64,000 nucleotides of DNA, from positions 124,001 to 188,000 of the forward strand of contig CAWFOR010000016.1 of assembly GCA_963817485.1 (NCBI GenBank), in the 5' to 3' direction. Position 1 is the stretch's first letter, and each line of letters begins with the position of its first letter. Of this stretch, positions 30,801-43,750 are shown in pieces. A program made the position numbers and the translations under genes. The DNA comes from Hyphomicrobium_A sp963817485. Lineage in GTDB: Bacteria > Pseudomonadota > Alphaproteobacteria > Rhizobiales > Hyphomicrobiaceae. The notes below the pieces were generated by a model. It was not told where the DNA came from and made no database searches. It was given only the letters and a program-made list of their open reading frames with translations.

Positions 30801-31071
30801 TGGTGAGACCCAAGCCGCTCGTCGAGGTGGTTTGCGCTACGCCCGGGATCTGCGCGAACTGGCGCTCCAGCGGCTGCGCCACGCTCGATGCCATGATCTC
30901 TGGGCTGGCACCCGGCAGCGTGGCGGTAACCTGGATGGTCGGGAAATCGATCTGCGGCAGCGGCGCGACCGGCAGGTTGGGGAAGGCAACGAGGCCGACG
31001 AACAGCACGCCGACCATCAGCAGCGAGGTCGCGACCGGATACTTGATGAAGGGTGCCGAGATGCTGGCCAT
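27894..31071 (-). CDS. RND-type multidrug efflux permease (MdtB/MdtC-like), frameshifted
   Basis: An inner-membrane proton-driven pump with 12 helices and two large periplasmic loops, about 1058 residues once corrected. Start MASISAPFIKYPVATSLLM fits the family, and the protonation aspartates are in the GFVVDDAIVVLENI segment. The frame changes near 30523: GGEQKP in one frame continues as SVRVQLDPAKL in the other, with one extra C in the stretch AAGCCCGTCGG. It follows the adaptor gene by two bp. The outer-membrane factor is not encoded here. The substrate range cannot be read from the sequence. Confidence 0.93.
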
Positions 31072-31073
31072 GT

Positions 31074-32333
31074 CTATTCGACCTGCACGGCCGCCGGGCT
31101 CGCGGCCGAACGCTTGCCGGCGATGGAATTCGGCTCCTCGCCGTGGCGGATTTCGACGGGCGTTCCCGGCTGCAGGCGGTAGGAGCCCGATGTCACCACG
31201 CGCTGACCGGCAGCGATGCCGCCCTTGACCACGGCTTTGCCGTCCTGGATCACGTCCACCTCGGCCTTGCGCATCTCGACCTTGTTGTCGTCGCCGACGA
31301 CGTAGACGAAGAGGCCGTTGGGTCCGCGCTGCACGGCGAGGTCGGGGACGACGACGGCATCTTTCAACGTCTCGATCTGCAGCCGCGTCGCAACGGTGAG
31401 GCCGGGCCACAGTTTCGTGTCGGTGTTGTCGAACTTGGCCTTGAGACGGATGGAGCCGGTCGCGGTATCGACCTGGTTGTCGATGAGCGCGAGCGTTCCG
31501 CGGTCAAGCTCGGTCTTGCCGTCCGAAGTGAGCGCGGTGACCGGGAGGGGTCCTGCCTGCACTCCGGCGGTTATGCGCGGCAACTCGTCCTCCGGCGCCG
31601 TAAAGATGACGGCAATGGGCTGGACCTGCGTGATGATCGCTACGCCCTGCTGGTCGCTGGCATGAACGATGTTGCCGCGATCCACCATGCGGAAGCCCAT
31701 GCGCCCGGCGATTGGCGCGGTGATGGTCGTATAGCTGAGCTGCACCTGGGCGTTGTCGATCGCGCCCTGGTCGGAATTGATCTGCGCCTCCTGCTGCTTG
31801 ACGAGCGCGGCCTGGGTGTCGATCTGCTGCTGCGAGACGGCGAGCGTGCCGACGGTGCGGTAGCGCTCGAGGTCGCGCTTGGAGTTTGCGAGCAGCGCCT
31901 CGTCGAGCGCCTTCTTGGCGATCGCCTGGTCGAGGATCGCTTGAAATGGCCGCGGATCGATCTGCAAGAGGAGATCGCCCTGCTTGACCATCTGGCCTTC
32001 CTTGAAGGCGATCTTGTCGATCTGGCCGTCGACGCGGGCGCGGATGGTCACCGTGTTCCAGCCCTGCACGACGCCCAGGCCATTGAGGTAGACGGGAAAG
32101 TCCTCCTGCTGGGCCGCGGCGACATCAACGGGAACGGAGGCTTCGTTCGTTTTTGCAGACGAATCCTTCTTCCCGGCGCCGCCCGTGGCGTACCAGTGCA
32201 GGCCCCACACGCCGACGCCGGCGATGACGACGACCGCGAGCAGCCGCTTCAGCACGCGCAGCGCGGTCGAGGGCCGGGGCGCGGCTATCTCGGAGTCGGG
32301 GCTCGAGGGTTGCGGCATCGGGCTATCAGGCAT
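31074..32333 (-). CDS. RND efflux periplasmic adaptor subunit (MdtA-like)
   Basis: A membrane-fusion protein of about 419 residues linking the RND pump to an outer-membrane channel. An N-terminal membrane anchor (LLAVVVIAGVGVWGLHWY) is followed by the lipoyl-type hairpin halves (VTIRARVDGQIDKIAFKEGQ and LSYTTITAPIAGRMG), a coiled-coil with repeated Gln/Ala (QQQIDTQAALVKQQEAQ), and the beta-barrel and membrane-proximal domains. Two start codons six codons apart are possible (32351 and 32333). It overlaps nothing but is two bp from the permease, so both are one operon. Confidence 0.92.
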   Translation of the reverse strand: MPDSPMPQPSSPDSEIAAPRPSTALRVLKRLLAVVVIAGVGVWGLHWYATGGAGKKDSSAKTNEASVPVDVAAAQQEDFPVYLNGLGVVQGWNTVTIRARVDGQIDKIAFKEGQMVKQGDLLLQIDPRPFQAILDQAIAKKALDEALLANSKRDLERYRTVGTLAVSQQQIDTQAALVKQQEAQINSDQGAIDNAQVQLSYTTITAPIAGRMGFRMVDRGNIVHASDQQGVAIITQVQPIAVIFTAPEDELPRITAGVQAGPLPVTALTSDGKTELDRGTLALIDNQVDTATGSIRLKAKFDNTDTKLWPGLTVATRLQIETLKDAVVVPDLAVQRGPNGLFVYVVGDDNKVEMRKAEVDVIQDGKAVVKGGIAAGQRVVTSGSYRLQPGTPVEIRHGEEPNSIAGKRSAASPAAVQVE

Positions 32334-32351
32334 GATCTTCTCGGTGAGCAA

Positions 32352-32738
32352 CCTTCGGCATGGTTACCGGCCCCTTATTGCGCGAGTGGTTGAGTTAACG
32401 CGGCGGCTACGTGCGGCGATCCCCGACCGCTCGATGCCCAGCGTGCAAAGACAAAACCGTGACAGAGCAGCGTCGGGTCGGGGGTTCGGGCGAACGACTG
32501 GGAACGACTGGCCGGGAGGGGCCCTACACGGGATCAACGCGTCTTGATCTACGTTTCCGTCGCCTGCTCGGTACGCGATAACGGCCGCGCTCCGGCGGAT
32601 TGCAGACCATATCTGAGTTAGCCGCGCCACGATGGTGACAACGTGGCCCGCATCGGCGGCTGCGGCGACATGCATCACCTCCAACGCTCGCCCAGGCTCA
32701 GTGCGCGCTGACTTGCGTCGTGACGAACGCCTGATGCC
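32352..32738. other. Intergenic region between the efflux operon and the carotenoid gene
   Basis: About 390 bp without a supported gene. Reading frames here are short and lack family features. It should contain the promoter of the mdtA-like gene, but I cannot point to convincing boxes. No tRNA, repeat or strong hairpin was seen. Confidence 0.5.
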
Positions 32739-33707
32739 TCAGTCGGGAGCGCGCGACAGCGCCGCGGGGTTCTCGCGCGCGACCTTCATGGCGGTGAGCG
32801 CTACGATGAACATCATGGTCAGAAGGCTGGTGATGGCGGCCGTCTCCGCGATATCGCCCGTGTGCCAAGTTGCACCGGTGGCATCCGTCACCGTCTGCGA
32901 GACCTTCAGCAGATAATCGAAGACGAAATTGAGGGCGACGAGCGCATACATCGCGACCGCTTGCCAGAAGTAGGATTTCGGCTGCACGGTCTGTCGCTGC
33001 GGTCCGCGCCGGCGCAGATAGAGCGCGAAGACCTGCATGAAGACGAACACCGTCAGGTACCAGCCGAGGTAGTTCTGCAGCGGCACGCCGAAGAAGCCGC
33101 CGCCGTCGTGCCAGATCCACCATTTTCCGTCGGTTGCCGCGCTGGGGTCGAGCGAGAGATCCCACAGCACCATCACGAAGGCGCCGATGAATGGCGTCGC
33201 GAACGTGGAAAGAGCGCTGGCGCCCCGCTTCACGTCCCCGATGAGGATCGTTCCCATCACCCACGACAAGTAGCCGACGCCGAGGTAGGCGGGGCCGATC
33301 ATCAACGGCACGTAGCCGAGCTTGGGGCCCAGCGCGTCGGTGTAGTGGTAGTTGCCAAAAGGAAAGCCGGTGGCGACGCCCACGTTCTCGAAGATGTTGC
33401 TGACGACGAGGCAGATGACGGCGAACGCGAGCGCGCCTTTCCAGCCGTAGCGCAACGACGCGTGCAGCATCGCGAAAGCTACGATCAGAACGAGATGCAG
33501 CGCCGTGATGGCGACGACGCCGGGATAGAGCACGCCGGCTGCGCTTTCGATCGCGAACAGGCCGACGAGCACCCAGAGGATCTGCCGCTCGCGCTCCGTC
33601 GATGTCGGCTCATGATCGTTGGCGCTTGACCCCTGCGGCAAGCTTGCGCCGCCGAATGCGCGCGCCTCGCGGCCGTCACGCCGGGCGAATGGCCTCAGCT
33701 CACCCAT
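32739..33707 (-). CDS. CruF-type carotenoid biosynthesis family membrane protein (DUF422)
   Basis: A membrane protein of 322 residues with about seven hydrophobic helices. The family block is clear: NIFENVGVATGFPFGNYHYTD shortened, then GYVPLMIGPAYLGVGYLSW (partly) in the middle, and WIWHDGGGFFGVPLQNYLGW near residue 210, typical of CruF C-1',2'-hydratases and their relatives. CruF members hydrate carotenoid end groups, but many genomes encode paralogues with no proven activity. No crtB, crtI or other carotenoid gene is in the window, so the role is unconfirmed. The first 35 residues are polar and possibly not translated. Confidence 0.82.
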   Translation of the reverse strand: MGELRPFARRDGREARAFGGASLPQGSSANDHEPTSTERERQILWVLVGLFAIESAAGVLYPGVVAITALHLVLIVAFAMLHASLRYGWKGALAFAVICLVVSNIFENVGVATGFPFGNYHYTDALGPKLGYVPLMIGPAYLGVGYLSWVMGTILIGDVKRGASALSTFATPFIGAFVMVLWDLSLDPSAATDGKWWIWHDGGGFFGVPLQNYLGWYLTVFVFMQVFALYLRRRGPQRQTVQPKSYFWQAVAMYALVALNFVFDYLLKVSQTVTDATGATWHTGDIAETAAITSLLTMMFIVALTAMKVARENPAALSRAPD

Positions 33708-33911
33708 TTGCTCTACCCTCGAAGGGAGGCCCGGAGCCCGAGGACGGGCCCCAGCCGAACCTTAGAAGATTGGCAAAAGGAAGCTAATTTTCCCGGAAAG
33801 GAGCCCGAAGCATCCAAAGCAAAAGCAGTGCAACGGAACGCAACAGAGCGCCGCCGGCCCGAGAGGCGGCGGCGATGTTCTCTTTTCGAGGCTAGCTGGA
33901 ACGGCGAGCCC

Positions 33912-34244
33912 CTAGCCGCACTTGCTGCCGAGCTCGTCGAGCGCGGCGTCGAGCTTCTTGCCGTCGGCCGAGTTCTCGTCGACGCTCTCGCCGGCGTTCC
34001 ACGCCGTCCCGAAGTCGGGGCCGAGCTGCTTCATGTAGCCGTCGATCTTGGCATCGGCGGCAGCATCGGGATTGTCGCCGGCCTTGTCCATGACGGCGGT
34101 CATCTCGCAGAAGATCTTGAGCTTGCCGGCATCGCCCTCGACCGTTTTGAAGGTGGCGACGGCGCCATCGACCTTGCTGTCGGCGGCGAGCGCGGCGATC
34201 GCCGTCAGGCACACGGCGGTGGAAATGAGAATGGGACGGATCAT
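33912..34244 (-). CDS. Small secreted protein, function unknown
   Basis: About 110 residues. A signal peptide covers residues 1-22 (ISTAVCLTAIAALA), followed by a helical, Lys/Asp-rich mature part with cysteines in KIFCEM and at the C-terminus (LGSKCG), which could form one disulfide bond. The start ATG at 34244 has GGGAG upstream; an upstream ATG at 34277 would break the signal peptide. I do not recognise the family. It lies 85 bp downstream of another small secreted protein on the same strand. Confidence 0.7.
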   Translation of the reverse strand: MIRPILISTAVCLTAIAALAADSKVDGAVATFKTVEGDAGKLKIFCEMTAVMDKAGDNPDAAADAKIDGYMKQLGPDFGTAWNAGESVDENSADGKKLDAALDELGSKCG

Positions 34245-34329
34245 GATAGGTCTCCCGAGCTTAATTTGACGATGCAAACAGGGGGATGGTGAGGGGAAAG
34301 GGCGGCGACAGAGCGCCGCCCCAAGACGC

Positions 34330-34533
34330 TTAGCTCCACCAGCAGTGGCGGCGGTGGTTGTGCCAATTGCAGTGACGCTTCTTGAACCACTTCGCCTCGT
34401 GGATCATGGTCCCTACCGAAAGTGCCGGACGCGACGCCTCGATGGCGCTTCCCCCGACGACCGCATTGGCGGCGCTGAGGGTGCCGAACGCCATCAGACC
34501 CACCGCAACGCCCAGGCACAGACTAGCTTTCAT
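34330..34533 (-). CDS. Small secreted His/Trp-rich protein
   Basis: A 67-residue product with a signal peptide over about residues 1-24 (ending near ANA) and a short mature part that ends in a cluster of Cys, His, Arg and Trp (RHCNWHNHRRHCWWS). Two cysteines spaced ten apart, with histidines between, suggest a disulfide or metal-binding hairpin. Short secreted proteins with such tails are common in Hyphomicrobiales, but their function is unknown. The ribosome site AGGGAGC precedes the ATG at 34533. Confidence 0.7.
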   Translation of the reverse strand: MKASLCLGVAVGLMAFGTLSAANAVVGGSAIEASRPALSVGTMIHEAKWFKKRHCNWHNHRRHCWWS

Positions 34534-34886
34534 TGAATGCTCCCTTGTTTTTCAACGTACTACCCGTTGACACCCGCGCGGGTGCCGAAGGGTAAACGCG
34601 CAAGGGGGTCGATCCCGTCGCAGTGGGCGGCAATTGGCCTCAACCCTGTGACCGCTTCGCCGCCGCGCTCGACCGTTCCGGGAAGCGACGGAAAGGGTTG
34701 GGGTGCCTCGTTATTCGTGGGTTCGCCGGGCGCGTCCGACCCTACCGCGTGCGCGTCTCAAGCGAACATCCGGCGAGCAACGCCTCCCAAAACGTCAGCC
34801 TGCCGGCAATAAGCCTCCCAAACTCCCGGCGCCTCGGAGCCCCCAGCTTCGGGGCGCCACTTTGTCTGCCGGGAGACGGTCCTGGC
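34534..34886. other. Intergenic region between ettA and the small secreted protein
   Basis: About 350 bp with no supported gene. It contains a perfect 14-base palindrome, CACCCGCGCGGGTG (34571-34584), about 40 bp upstream of the small secreted gene, which may be an operator or a stem. A GC-rich dyad with GGCGCC ends (about 34838-34860) lies just past the ettA stop and could end its transcript, but it has no U-tract. Confidence 0.45.
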
Positions 34887-36549
34887 CTAAGCCCGCTCGA
34901 AGCGCTTGAACTTGATGCGGTGCGGCTCGACCGCGGCCTCGCCGAGGCGGCGCTTCTTGTCCTCCTCGTAGTCGGCGAAGTTGCCTTCGAACCACTCGAC
35001 GTGGCTGTCGCCCTCGAAGGCGAGGATGTGCGTCGCGAGCCGGTCGAGGAAGAAGCGGTCGTGCGAGATGACCACGGCGCAGCCGGGGAAATCCTCGAGC
35101 GCCGCTTCGAGCGCGCCCAGCGTCTCGGTGTCGAGGTCGTTGGTCGGCTCGTCGAGCAGCAGCAGGTTGCCGCCCTCCTTCAGCATCTTGGCGAGGTGCA
35201 CGCGGTTGCGCTCGCCGCCCGACAAGCAGCCCGACCTTCTTTTGCTGGTCGGCGCCCTTGAAGTTGAACCAGCCGCAGTAGGCGCGGCTCGCGATCTCCT
35301 TCTTGTCGCCGAACTTCATGATGTCGAGGCCGCCGGAGATCTCCTCCCAGACGGTCTTCTTGGCGTCGAGATGGTCGCGGCTCTGGTCGACGTAGGACAG
35401 CTTCACCGTCGGACCGAGCGTGATCTTGCCCTTGTCCGGCTTCTCGGCGCCGGTGAGCATCTTGAACAGCGTCGTCTTGCCGGCGCCGTTGGGACCGATG
35501 ACGCCGACGATGCCGCCGGGCGGCAGCTTGAAGCTCAGATCGTCGATGAGGAGCTGGTCGCCGAAGGACTTGGAGAGCCCCTCGACCTCGACCACCATCT
35601 CGCCGAGACGCGGCCCGGGCGCGATCGAGAACGAGGCCTTGCCGACGTCCTCGCGTCCGGCCTGCTCGACCAGCTTGTCGAAGGCGGTGACGCGCGCCTT
35701 GGACTTGGCCTGGCGCGCCTTGGGCGAGGCGCGGATCCATTCGAGCTCGCGAGCGATCTGCTTCTGGCGGCCCTCCTCGGCCGACTTCTCGACCTCGGCG
35801 CGCTTGGCCTTCTGCTCCAGCCAGCTCGAATAGTTGCCCTTGTAGGGCACGCCCTGGCCGCGATCGAGCTCCAGCGTCCAGTCGGTGAGGTTGTCGAGGA
35901 AGTAGCGGTCGTGCGTGACGAGGATCACGCAGCCCGTGTATTCCTTGAGATAGTGCTCGAGCCAGGCGACGCTTTCGGCGTCGAGGTGGTTCGTGGGCTC
36001 GTCGAGCAGCAGGATGTCGGGCTTCGACAGCAGGAGGCGCGTCAGCGCCACGCGCCGCTTCTCGCCGCCTGACAGCTTTGTCACCGGACTGTCTCCGGGC
36101 GGACAACGCAGCGCGTCCAGCGCCTGCTCGACCTGGGTGTCGAGGTCCCACAGGTTCTGCGCGTCGATCTGATCCTGCAGCGCCGTCATCTCGTCGGCGG
36201 TCTCTTCCGAGTAGTTGGCCGCGATCTCGTTGTAGCGGTCGAGAATGGCCTTCTTCTCCGCGACACCCTCCATGGCGTTGCCGAGCACGTCCTTTGACGG
36301 GTCGAGCTGCGGCTCCTGCGCCAGGTAGCCGACCTTGACGCCGTCGGCCGCCTTCGCCTCGCCGAGGAAGTCGTCGACCATGCCGGCCATGATCTTCAAC
36401 AGCGTCGACTTGCCCGCGCCGTTCAAGCCCACGACGCCGATCTTGGCGCCCGGCAGGAACGACAGCGAGATGTCCTTCAGGACCTGCTTGCCCCCCGGAT
36501 ACGCCTTGGAGAGCTTGTGCATGTGATAAACGTACTGCGGGTTCGCCAC
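34887..36549 (-). CDS. ettA: Energy-dependent translational throttle protein EttA (ABC-F), frameshifted
   Basis: A cytoplasmic ABC-F ATPase that binds the ribosomal E site and regulates the first peptide bond according to the ATP/ADP state. It has two ABC domains: Walker A GLNGAGKST (about residues 39-47) and GPNGAGKTT (about 353-361), signatures LSGGEKRR and SGGERNR, and the EttA arm between. The frame changes at 35225; removing one T from CTGCTTGTCGG restores KVGLLSGGERNR. Corrected length is about 553 residues, normal for EttA. Ends KRFERA. Start ATG at 36549. Confidence 0.93.
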
Positions 36550-36899
36550 CTAAGCGGCCTCCTTCAGAGCATGCATTGCGGATTGAGCCTCGCGCCTTCT
36601 AACGGATTGCGCCGCGCGCCTCAATGCAGCCAGCGTGGCGATTGCGGCTGCGTCGGATGCGGGGCGTTGAGACGCCATCGCAGCCCGCGACCGTAAGTGT
36701 ACTGGCCATGTTGCATATCCGCCGCGGCTTGGCGGCTATCGGCGGGTGCCGCGGCCTTTGTCGTTGCCCTGTTTTTCGTGCGGGCTAGGCTCCCCTCGAC
36801 GGCCGTGGCGCTGGGGCATTTCAGGGGCGCGCCCGCGGCCGATATTCAACAAATCGTCGGCGCCGTGGTCCGCCCGCCCACACTGCGCGGGAGACACGC
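36550..36899. other. Intergenic region upstream of a secreted protein gene
   Basis: About 350 bp between the divergent ettA and the small secreted gene at 36900. Several short frames exist, but none has a ribosome site and signal or family features. Both promoters must be here; I could not assign them. No RNA gene is apparent. Confidence 0.45.
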
Positions 36900-37233
36900 A
36901 TGCGTACCCTTCTCGTTGCGCTCGGCGTCCTGGCGTTGGCCGGAGCCGCGACGCTCAACAATACCGCCAAGGCCGGGGGCGCCGGCAGCACGTACGTCTG
37001 CTGGACCGCGACGGGCGGATACACCGACTGCGATTGGCTGCCACGGCATTATCACGTGCCGGGCGTCAGGCACGCGCACTGCTGCAACGTCCGCCACGAC
37101 TCCGATCGCGTCGAGTTCGTGCTGACGCGCGGTGCGCATCCGCGCACTTGCTGCGCAGGGCGTGCGCACGGATACGATGGCACCCGGCGCCTGGGCGCAG
37201 CTGCAGGCCGTTTGCCGCAAGCATCACCACTGA
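36900..37233 (+). CDS. Small secreted Cys/His-rich protein, apparently frameshifted
   Basis: A signal peptide (LLVALGVLALAGAATL) is followed by VCWTATGGYTDCDWLPRHYHVPGVR in parts, with a CC pair soon after. The original frame continues into a low-quality Arg-rich tail to 37307. Shifting by one base between about 37125 and 37150 instead gives a better ending: APGAWAQLQAVCRKHHH, stop TGA at 37231-37233, for about 110 residues. The total span is 3n+1, like the other shifted genes. No family is recognised. Confidence 0.55.
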
Positions 37234-37275
37234 GCCGTCAATGCTCCGCGCGGGATGATCGTCCCGCGCGGCTCG

Positions 37276-38046
37276 TCAACGCCAGCCGACGATGCCGACG
37301 CCGGTGAAGAAGAAGCGGCCGAGGCCCACGGTGAACACGAGCGCGCCCCACAGCGTGTGCTCGAGGTACACGGCCCAGAACGAGCGCGTCACCGCGTAGC
37401 GGAGTGCAAACAGCAGGCCCGTTGCCATCGTCCCCACCACGGCAAGCTCGGTGCCGATGACGATGTGCCCGAAGCCGAATAGCGCAGCGTTGATCGGGAT
37501 CGCCAGCCACCACGCGCGCGCAAACAGCGCGCCGTAGCGGTGGAAGAAGAACGTGCGATAGACGAGCTCCTGCGGCGGCACCGACATCAGCGGATAGAGC
37601 AGCATGATGGTCCAGTAGGTGTCGGGGCGGTTGCGCGGGAATTCGAGGAACCAGTCGGGGTGATGCTGCGCGACCCAGTAGGCGACGGCGCCGCCGCCGA
37701 TCGCGAACACCGCGAGGATCGACACGAACGTCAGCAGCGAGAAGCCGCGTGAGAGCTCGCGCCTGAGGGAGAAGGTCGGGTCGATGAGCAGCAGCACGAG
37801 GATGATCGCGAGCACCGGTAAGAGCGCGATGAAGACCGGCACATGGAAGCCGTGCACGGCCCGCTCGACGAGGAACGGCACGCCGAGATAGATGAGCGCC
37901 ATCTCGATCGGCAGCCATAGCCCGCGGGCGAGCGTGAGGGGACGGAGCCTGAGCGTTCCGCCGGCGCAAAGGGTCCCGTCGGGAACGTCCGACGTGCCGG
38001 TGCGCGCGGCCACGTCCGCCAACGCTGAGCTAGCTGCGGCCGCCAT
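37276..38046 (-). CDS. CPBP family intramembrane metalloprotease-like protein
   Basis: A membrane protein of 256 residues with about eight helices. The CPBP (CAAX protease/bacteriocin-processing) motifs are PQELVYRTFFFHRYG (motif 1; the first Glu of the usual EE is Gln here), FGFGHIVIG (motif 2) and LEHTLWGAL (motif 4). It probably cuts within membranes; in bacteria some members confer bacteriocin self-immunity. The substrate is unknown. Its ATG at 38046 lies inside the last codons of the ELM1-like gene, so the two genes are overlapping and co-transcribed. Confidence 0.85.
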   Translation of the reverse strand: MAAAASSALADVAARTGTSDVPDGTLCAGGTLRLRPLTLARGLWLPIEMALIYLGVPFLVERAVHGFHVPVFIALLPVLAIILVLLLIDPTFSLRRELSRGFSLLTFVSILAVFAIGGGAVAYWVAQHHPDWFLEFPRNRPDTYWTIMLLYPLMSVPPQELVYRTFFFHRYGALFARAWWLAIPINAALFGFGHIVIGTELAVVGTMATGLLFALRYAVTRSFWAVYLEHTLWGALVFTVGLGRFFFTGVGIVGWR

Positions 38047-39077
38047 GTGCCCCCTGCCCTCGCTTTCCACGGCCGCTCGACAACCAGCGCCGTTCGATCT
38101 CGCGCGCGATCTCGTCGTCGGAGAACAGCGGTGCGTAGCTCCATTGCGGGATGGCGTCGAGCTTATCGGGCAGCGGGCGCGTGGCTCCGCGTGCTTGCAA
38201 CGCCGCATGGAAGCGGCGGAACTTGGGGGAGCCGCCGCCCGGCGCAAACACGAGCACGGGCTTTCCCGTCGCGCAGGCCTCGCCCACCATGTTGACGCTG
38301 TCGGCCGTGACGACGAAGAGATCGCCGTGAGCCAAGAAAGTCGCCGTAGGGGTTGGGGCCCTCCCCGTCCCAAAAGATGCGCGGGAAGGCGCGCGTTGCC
38401 TCCTCCACGACCCGGCGCAGCCGATCGTGCGTGCGCCGGGAGGGCGTGATGAGGAAGCTCACGCCGAGCTTCCCCAACGAGCGCAACGAGCCCGCGAGCC
38501 GCTCGTCGTCCTCGTCGCGGAACTTGTAGACCGCGTTCTTGCCGCCAAGGATGACGGAGACGCGCGGGCGCGGGAGTGCGGCTATGGCGGGCGGCATCGT
38601 GCGCCGCAGCTCGGCCAGGCGCTTTGCCGTGAAGCTGTGCGGCGCGGTGAGCGTCGTGAATACGTTGGCGCCCCGCAGTCGATCGTGCTCCGGCACCCAG
38701 ATCATGTCGGCCGTGCCGAGCCCGGTCTTGGGATCCTGCATCACGACCGTGAAAGTTGCAGAGCCCGCCCGTCGCCGCAGCGCCCGCATGTAAGGGACGC
38801 CGCCGCGTCCGAGCGAGATGGCGATATCGGGCCAGGGCGGCGCAAACTGCGAGCCCGGCTGCCCGAAGCGCTCCGACGGCGCCACCGGCGCCCAGGGCGC
38901 GCCGAACCTCCAGATCCCCCTCGGCTCGACCCGCTTCATCTCGTAGTCGAGGCCGAGCGCTTCGGCCACGCCCCGCGTCTGTACATCCATGCCGGCCATG
39001 CCGCTGGAGATGAGCCACCCTCTCATGCCGGCAAGCGGGCGGCGGCTGATCTCGTCTGTCTGGACATCCCTCATCAT
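38030..39077 (-). CDS. ELM1/GtrOC1-type protein (mitochondrial fission ELM1 family), frameshifted
   Basis: About 348 residues once corrected. The family is named after a plant mitochondrial fission factor and occurs in alphaproteobacteria; the fold resembles GT-B glycosyltransferases. Seen here: GWLISSGMAGMDVQTRGVAEALG in parts near the N-terminus, SLGRGGVPYMRAL, MQDPKTGL, VILGGKNAVYKF, and a nucleotide-binding-like TADSVNMVGEACATGKPV near the C-terminus. The frame changes near 38334, between NPYGDFL and AHGDLFVV, with one extra T. Its function in bacteria is unproven. Start could be 39077 or 39074. Confidence 0.82.
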
Positions 39078-39178
39078 GAGGTGTTTCTGTCCGCTGTCGG
39101 CGCCCAAGTCGAGTCCCTTTGGGTCGCAGGACGGCGGCGCCCGCTCCAACCTCGCGCGGCCTCACGGAGAGACGTCCG

Positions 39179-39658
39179 ATGTCCGTCCGCCTCGACGCGC
39201 TCGACTGGCGCATCCTGAAGGAGCTGCAGGCCGACGGCCGCATGACCAATGTCGCGCTCGCCGAGCGTGTCGGCCTGTCGGCGCCCCCCTGCCTGCGCCG
39301 CGTGCGCGCGCTGGAGGAGGCCGGCCTCATCGCCGGCTATACGGTGCTTCTGGACGAGCCGGCGCTTGGGTTCAGCCTCACGGCCTTTGCCATGGTGGGG
39401 CTGCACAATCAGGCGGAGGCCGAGCTTCGCGCTTTCGAAAATCTGGTGCTCGGCTGGCCGCTGGTGCGGGAGGCCTACATGCTGTCGGGCGAGAGCGACT
39501 ACATGCTGAAATGCGTGGCGCCCGATCTCACCGCCTTCCAGGATTTCGTGCTCAACGCTTTGACCGCCGCTCCCAACGTCGCGAGCGTGAAGACGTTCCT
39601 CGCCATCCGGCGCGCCAAGCGCGAGCCCGGCGTGCCAATTTCCGTTGCGCATAAGTGA
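39179..39658 (+). CDS. Lrp/AsnC family transcriptional regulator
   Basis: A DNA-binding regulator of 159 residues. The N-terminal winged helix includes LDWRILKELQADGRMTN (about residues 7-23) and LAERVGLSAPPCLRRVRALEE (in part), and the C-terminal RAM domain binds small effectors, usually amino acids (GESDYMLKCVAPD and NVASVKTFLAI). It is divergent from the ELM1-CPBP operon, with the starts about 100 bp apart, so it may control that operon or itself. The ATG at 39179 gives the normal N-terminus; the open frame upstream to 39119 is unlikely to be translated. Confidence 0.92.
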   Translation: MSVRLDALDWRILKELQADGRMTNVALAERVGLSAPPCLRRVRALEEAGLIAGYTVLLDEPALGFSLTAFAMVGLHNQAEAELRAFENLVLGWPLVREAYMLSGESDYMLKCVAPDLTAFQDFVLNALTAAPNVASVKTFLAIRRAKREPGVPISVAHK

Positions 39659-39727
39659 GGGCGCTCGTGAGCTGGGTCCGGGCTCAGCGCTCGCATGCGC
39701 TCGCTTGGCCGGGATCACAATGGAGCG

Positions 39728-40208
39728 CTACTTCCACTCGATCTTGAGGAGCTTGTAGGAGCGCGCGCCCTTGGGCGTCGTCACCTCGACGGTGTCGTTC
39801 TTGCCCTTGCCGATGAGCGCGCGCGCGATCGGCGAGGAGATCGAGATCTTGCCGTCGCGCACGCTCGCCTCGAAGTCGCCGACGATCTTGTATTTGACCT
39901 TCTCGTCGGTGTCCTCGTCGACGAGGGTGACGGTGGCGCCGAACTTGACCGTGTTGCCGGACAATTTCGTGGTGTCGACGATATCGGCGCGGCCGATGCG
40001 GTCCTCGAGCTCGGCGACCCTCGCCTCGTTCAAGCCCTGCGCCTCCTTGGCGGCGTGATACTCGGCGTTCTCCGACAGGTCCCCATGCTGACGCGCCTCC
40101 GCGATCAGCCGCAATGATACGGGGACGCTCTTCCGATTTGAGGCGCTGCAGCTCCGTCTCGAGCTTGCGGAACCCCTCAATGGTCATCGGCACCCGTTCC
40201 ATCGTCAT
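39728..40208 (-). CDS. greA: Transcription elongation factor GreA, frameshifted in this sequence
   Basis: Rescues backtracked RNA polymerase by stimulating transcript cleavage. An N-terminal coiled coil (MTIEGFRKLETELQRLKSEERP region, the tip acidic pair in GDLSENAEY at about residues 42-50) is followed by the FKBP-like C-terminal domain (SPIARALIGK and SYKLLKIEW). The frame shifts near 40121: removing one T from GCGGCTGATCGCG gives IIAAIAEARQHGDLSE. Corrected length is about 157-159 residues, depending on which of two nearby ATGs (40208, 40202) is used. It follows carB on the same strand. A second GreA-type gene lies at 55.1 kb. Confidence 0.92.
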
Positions 40209-40318
40209 TCTCTAACATCTCCCATAGGCCTGGCGGAGCTGCCAGGACCATAGCTAGACACACTTGTCTCACAACATGTGGAGCAGAACGCGCCGCGCGG
40301 GGCAGGCGATCCAGCGGC

Positions 40319-43621
<3,303 letters not shown>

Positions 43622-43750
43622 GAGGCGGCCTTGTATTGCCGATCGGGCGGTTTGGCTATAGCGCGTCTCCGATTCGTCCAGCACATTACGCAGGACCCCA
43701 CGCGCCGGCACACGGCCGGCGTCACGGGCATCGGGTAGCGGAGAGGCGCC

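Noticed and set aside
37276..39330. A single 684-residue frame covering CPBP and ELM1
   Set aside because: The N-terminal two-thirds is out of frame with ELM1 and is unlike any protein; CPBP has its own ATG.
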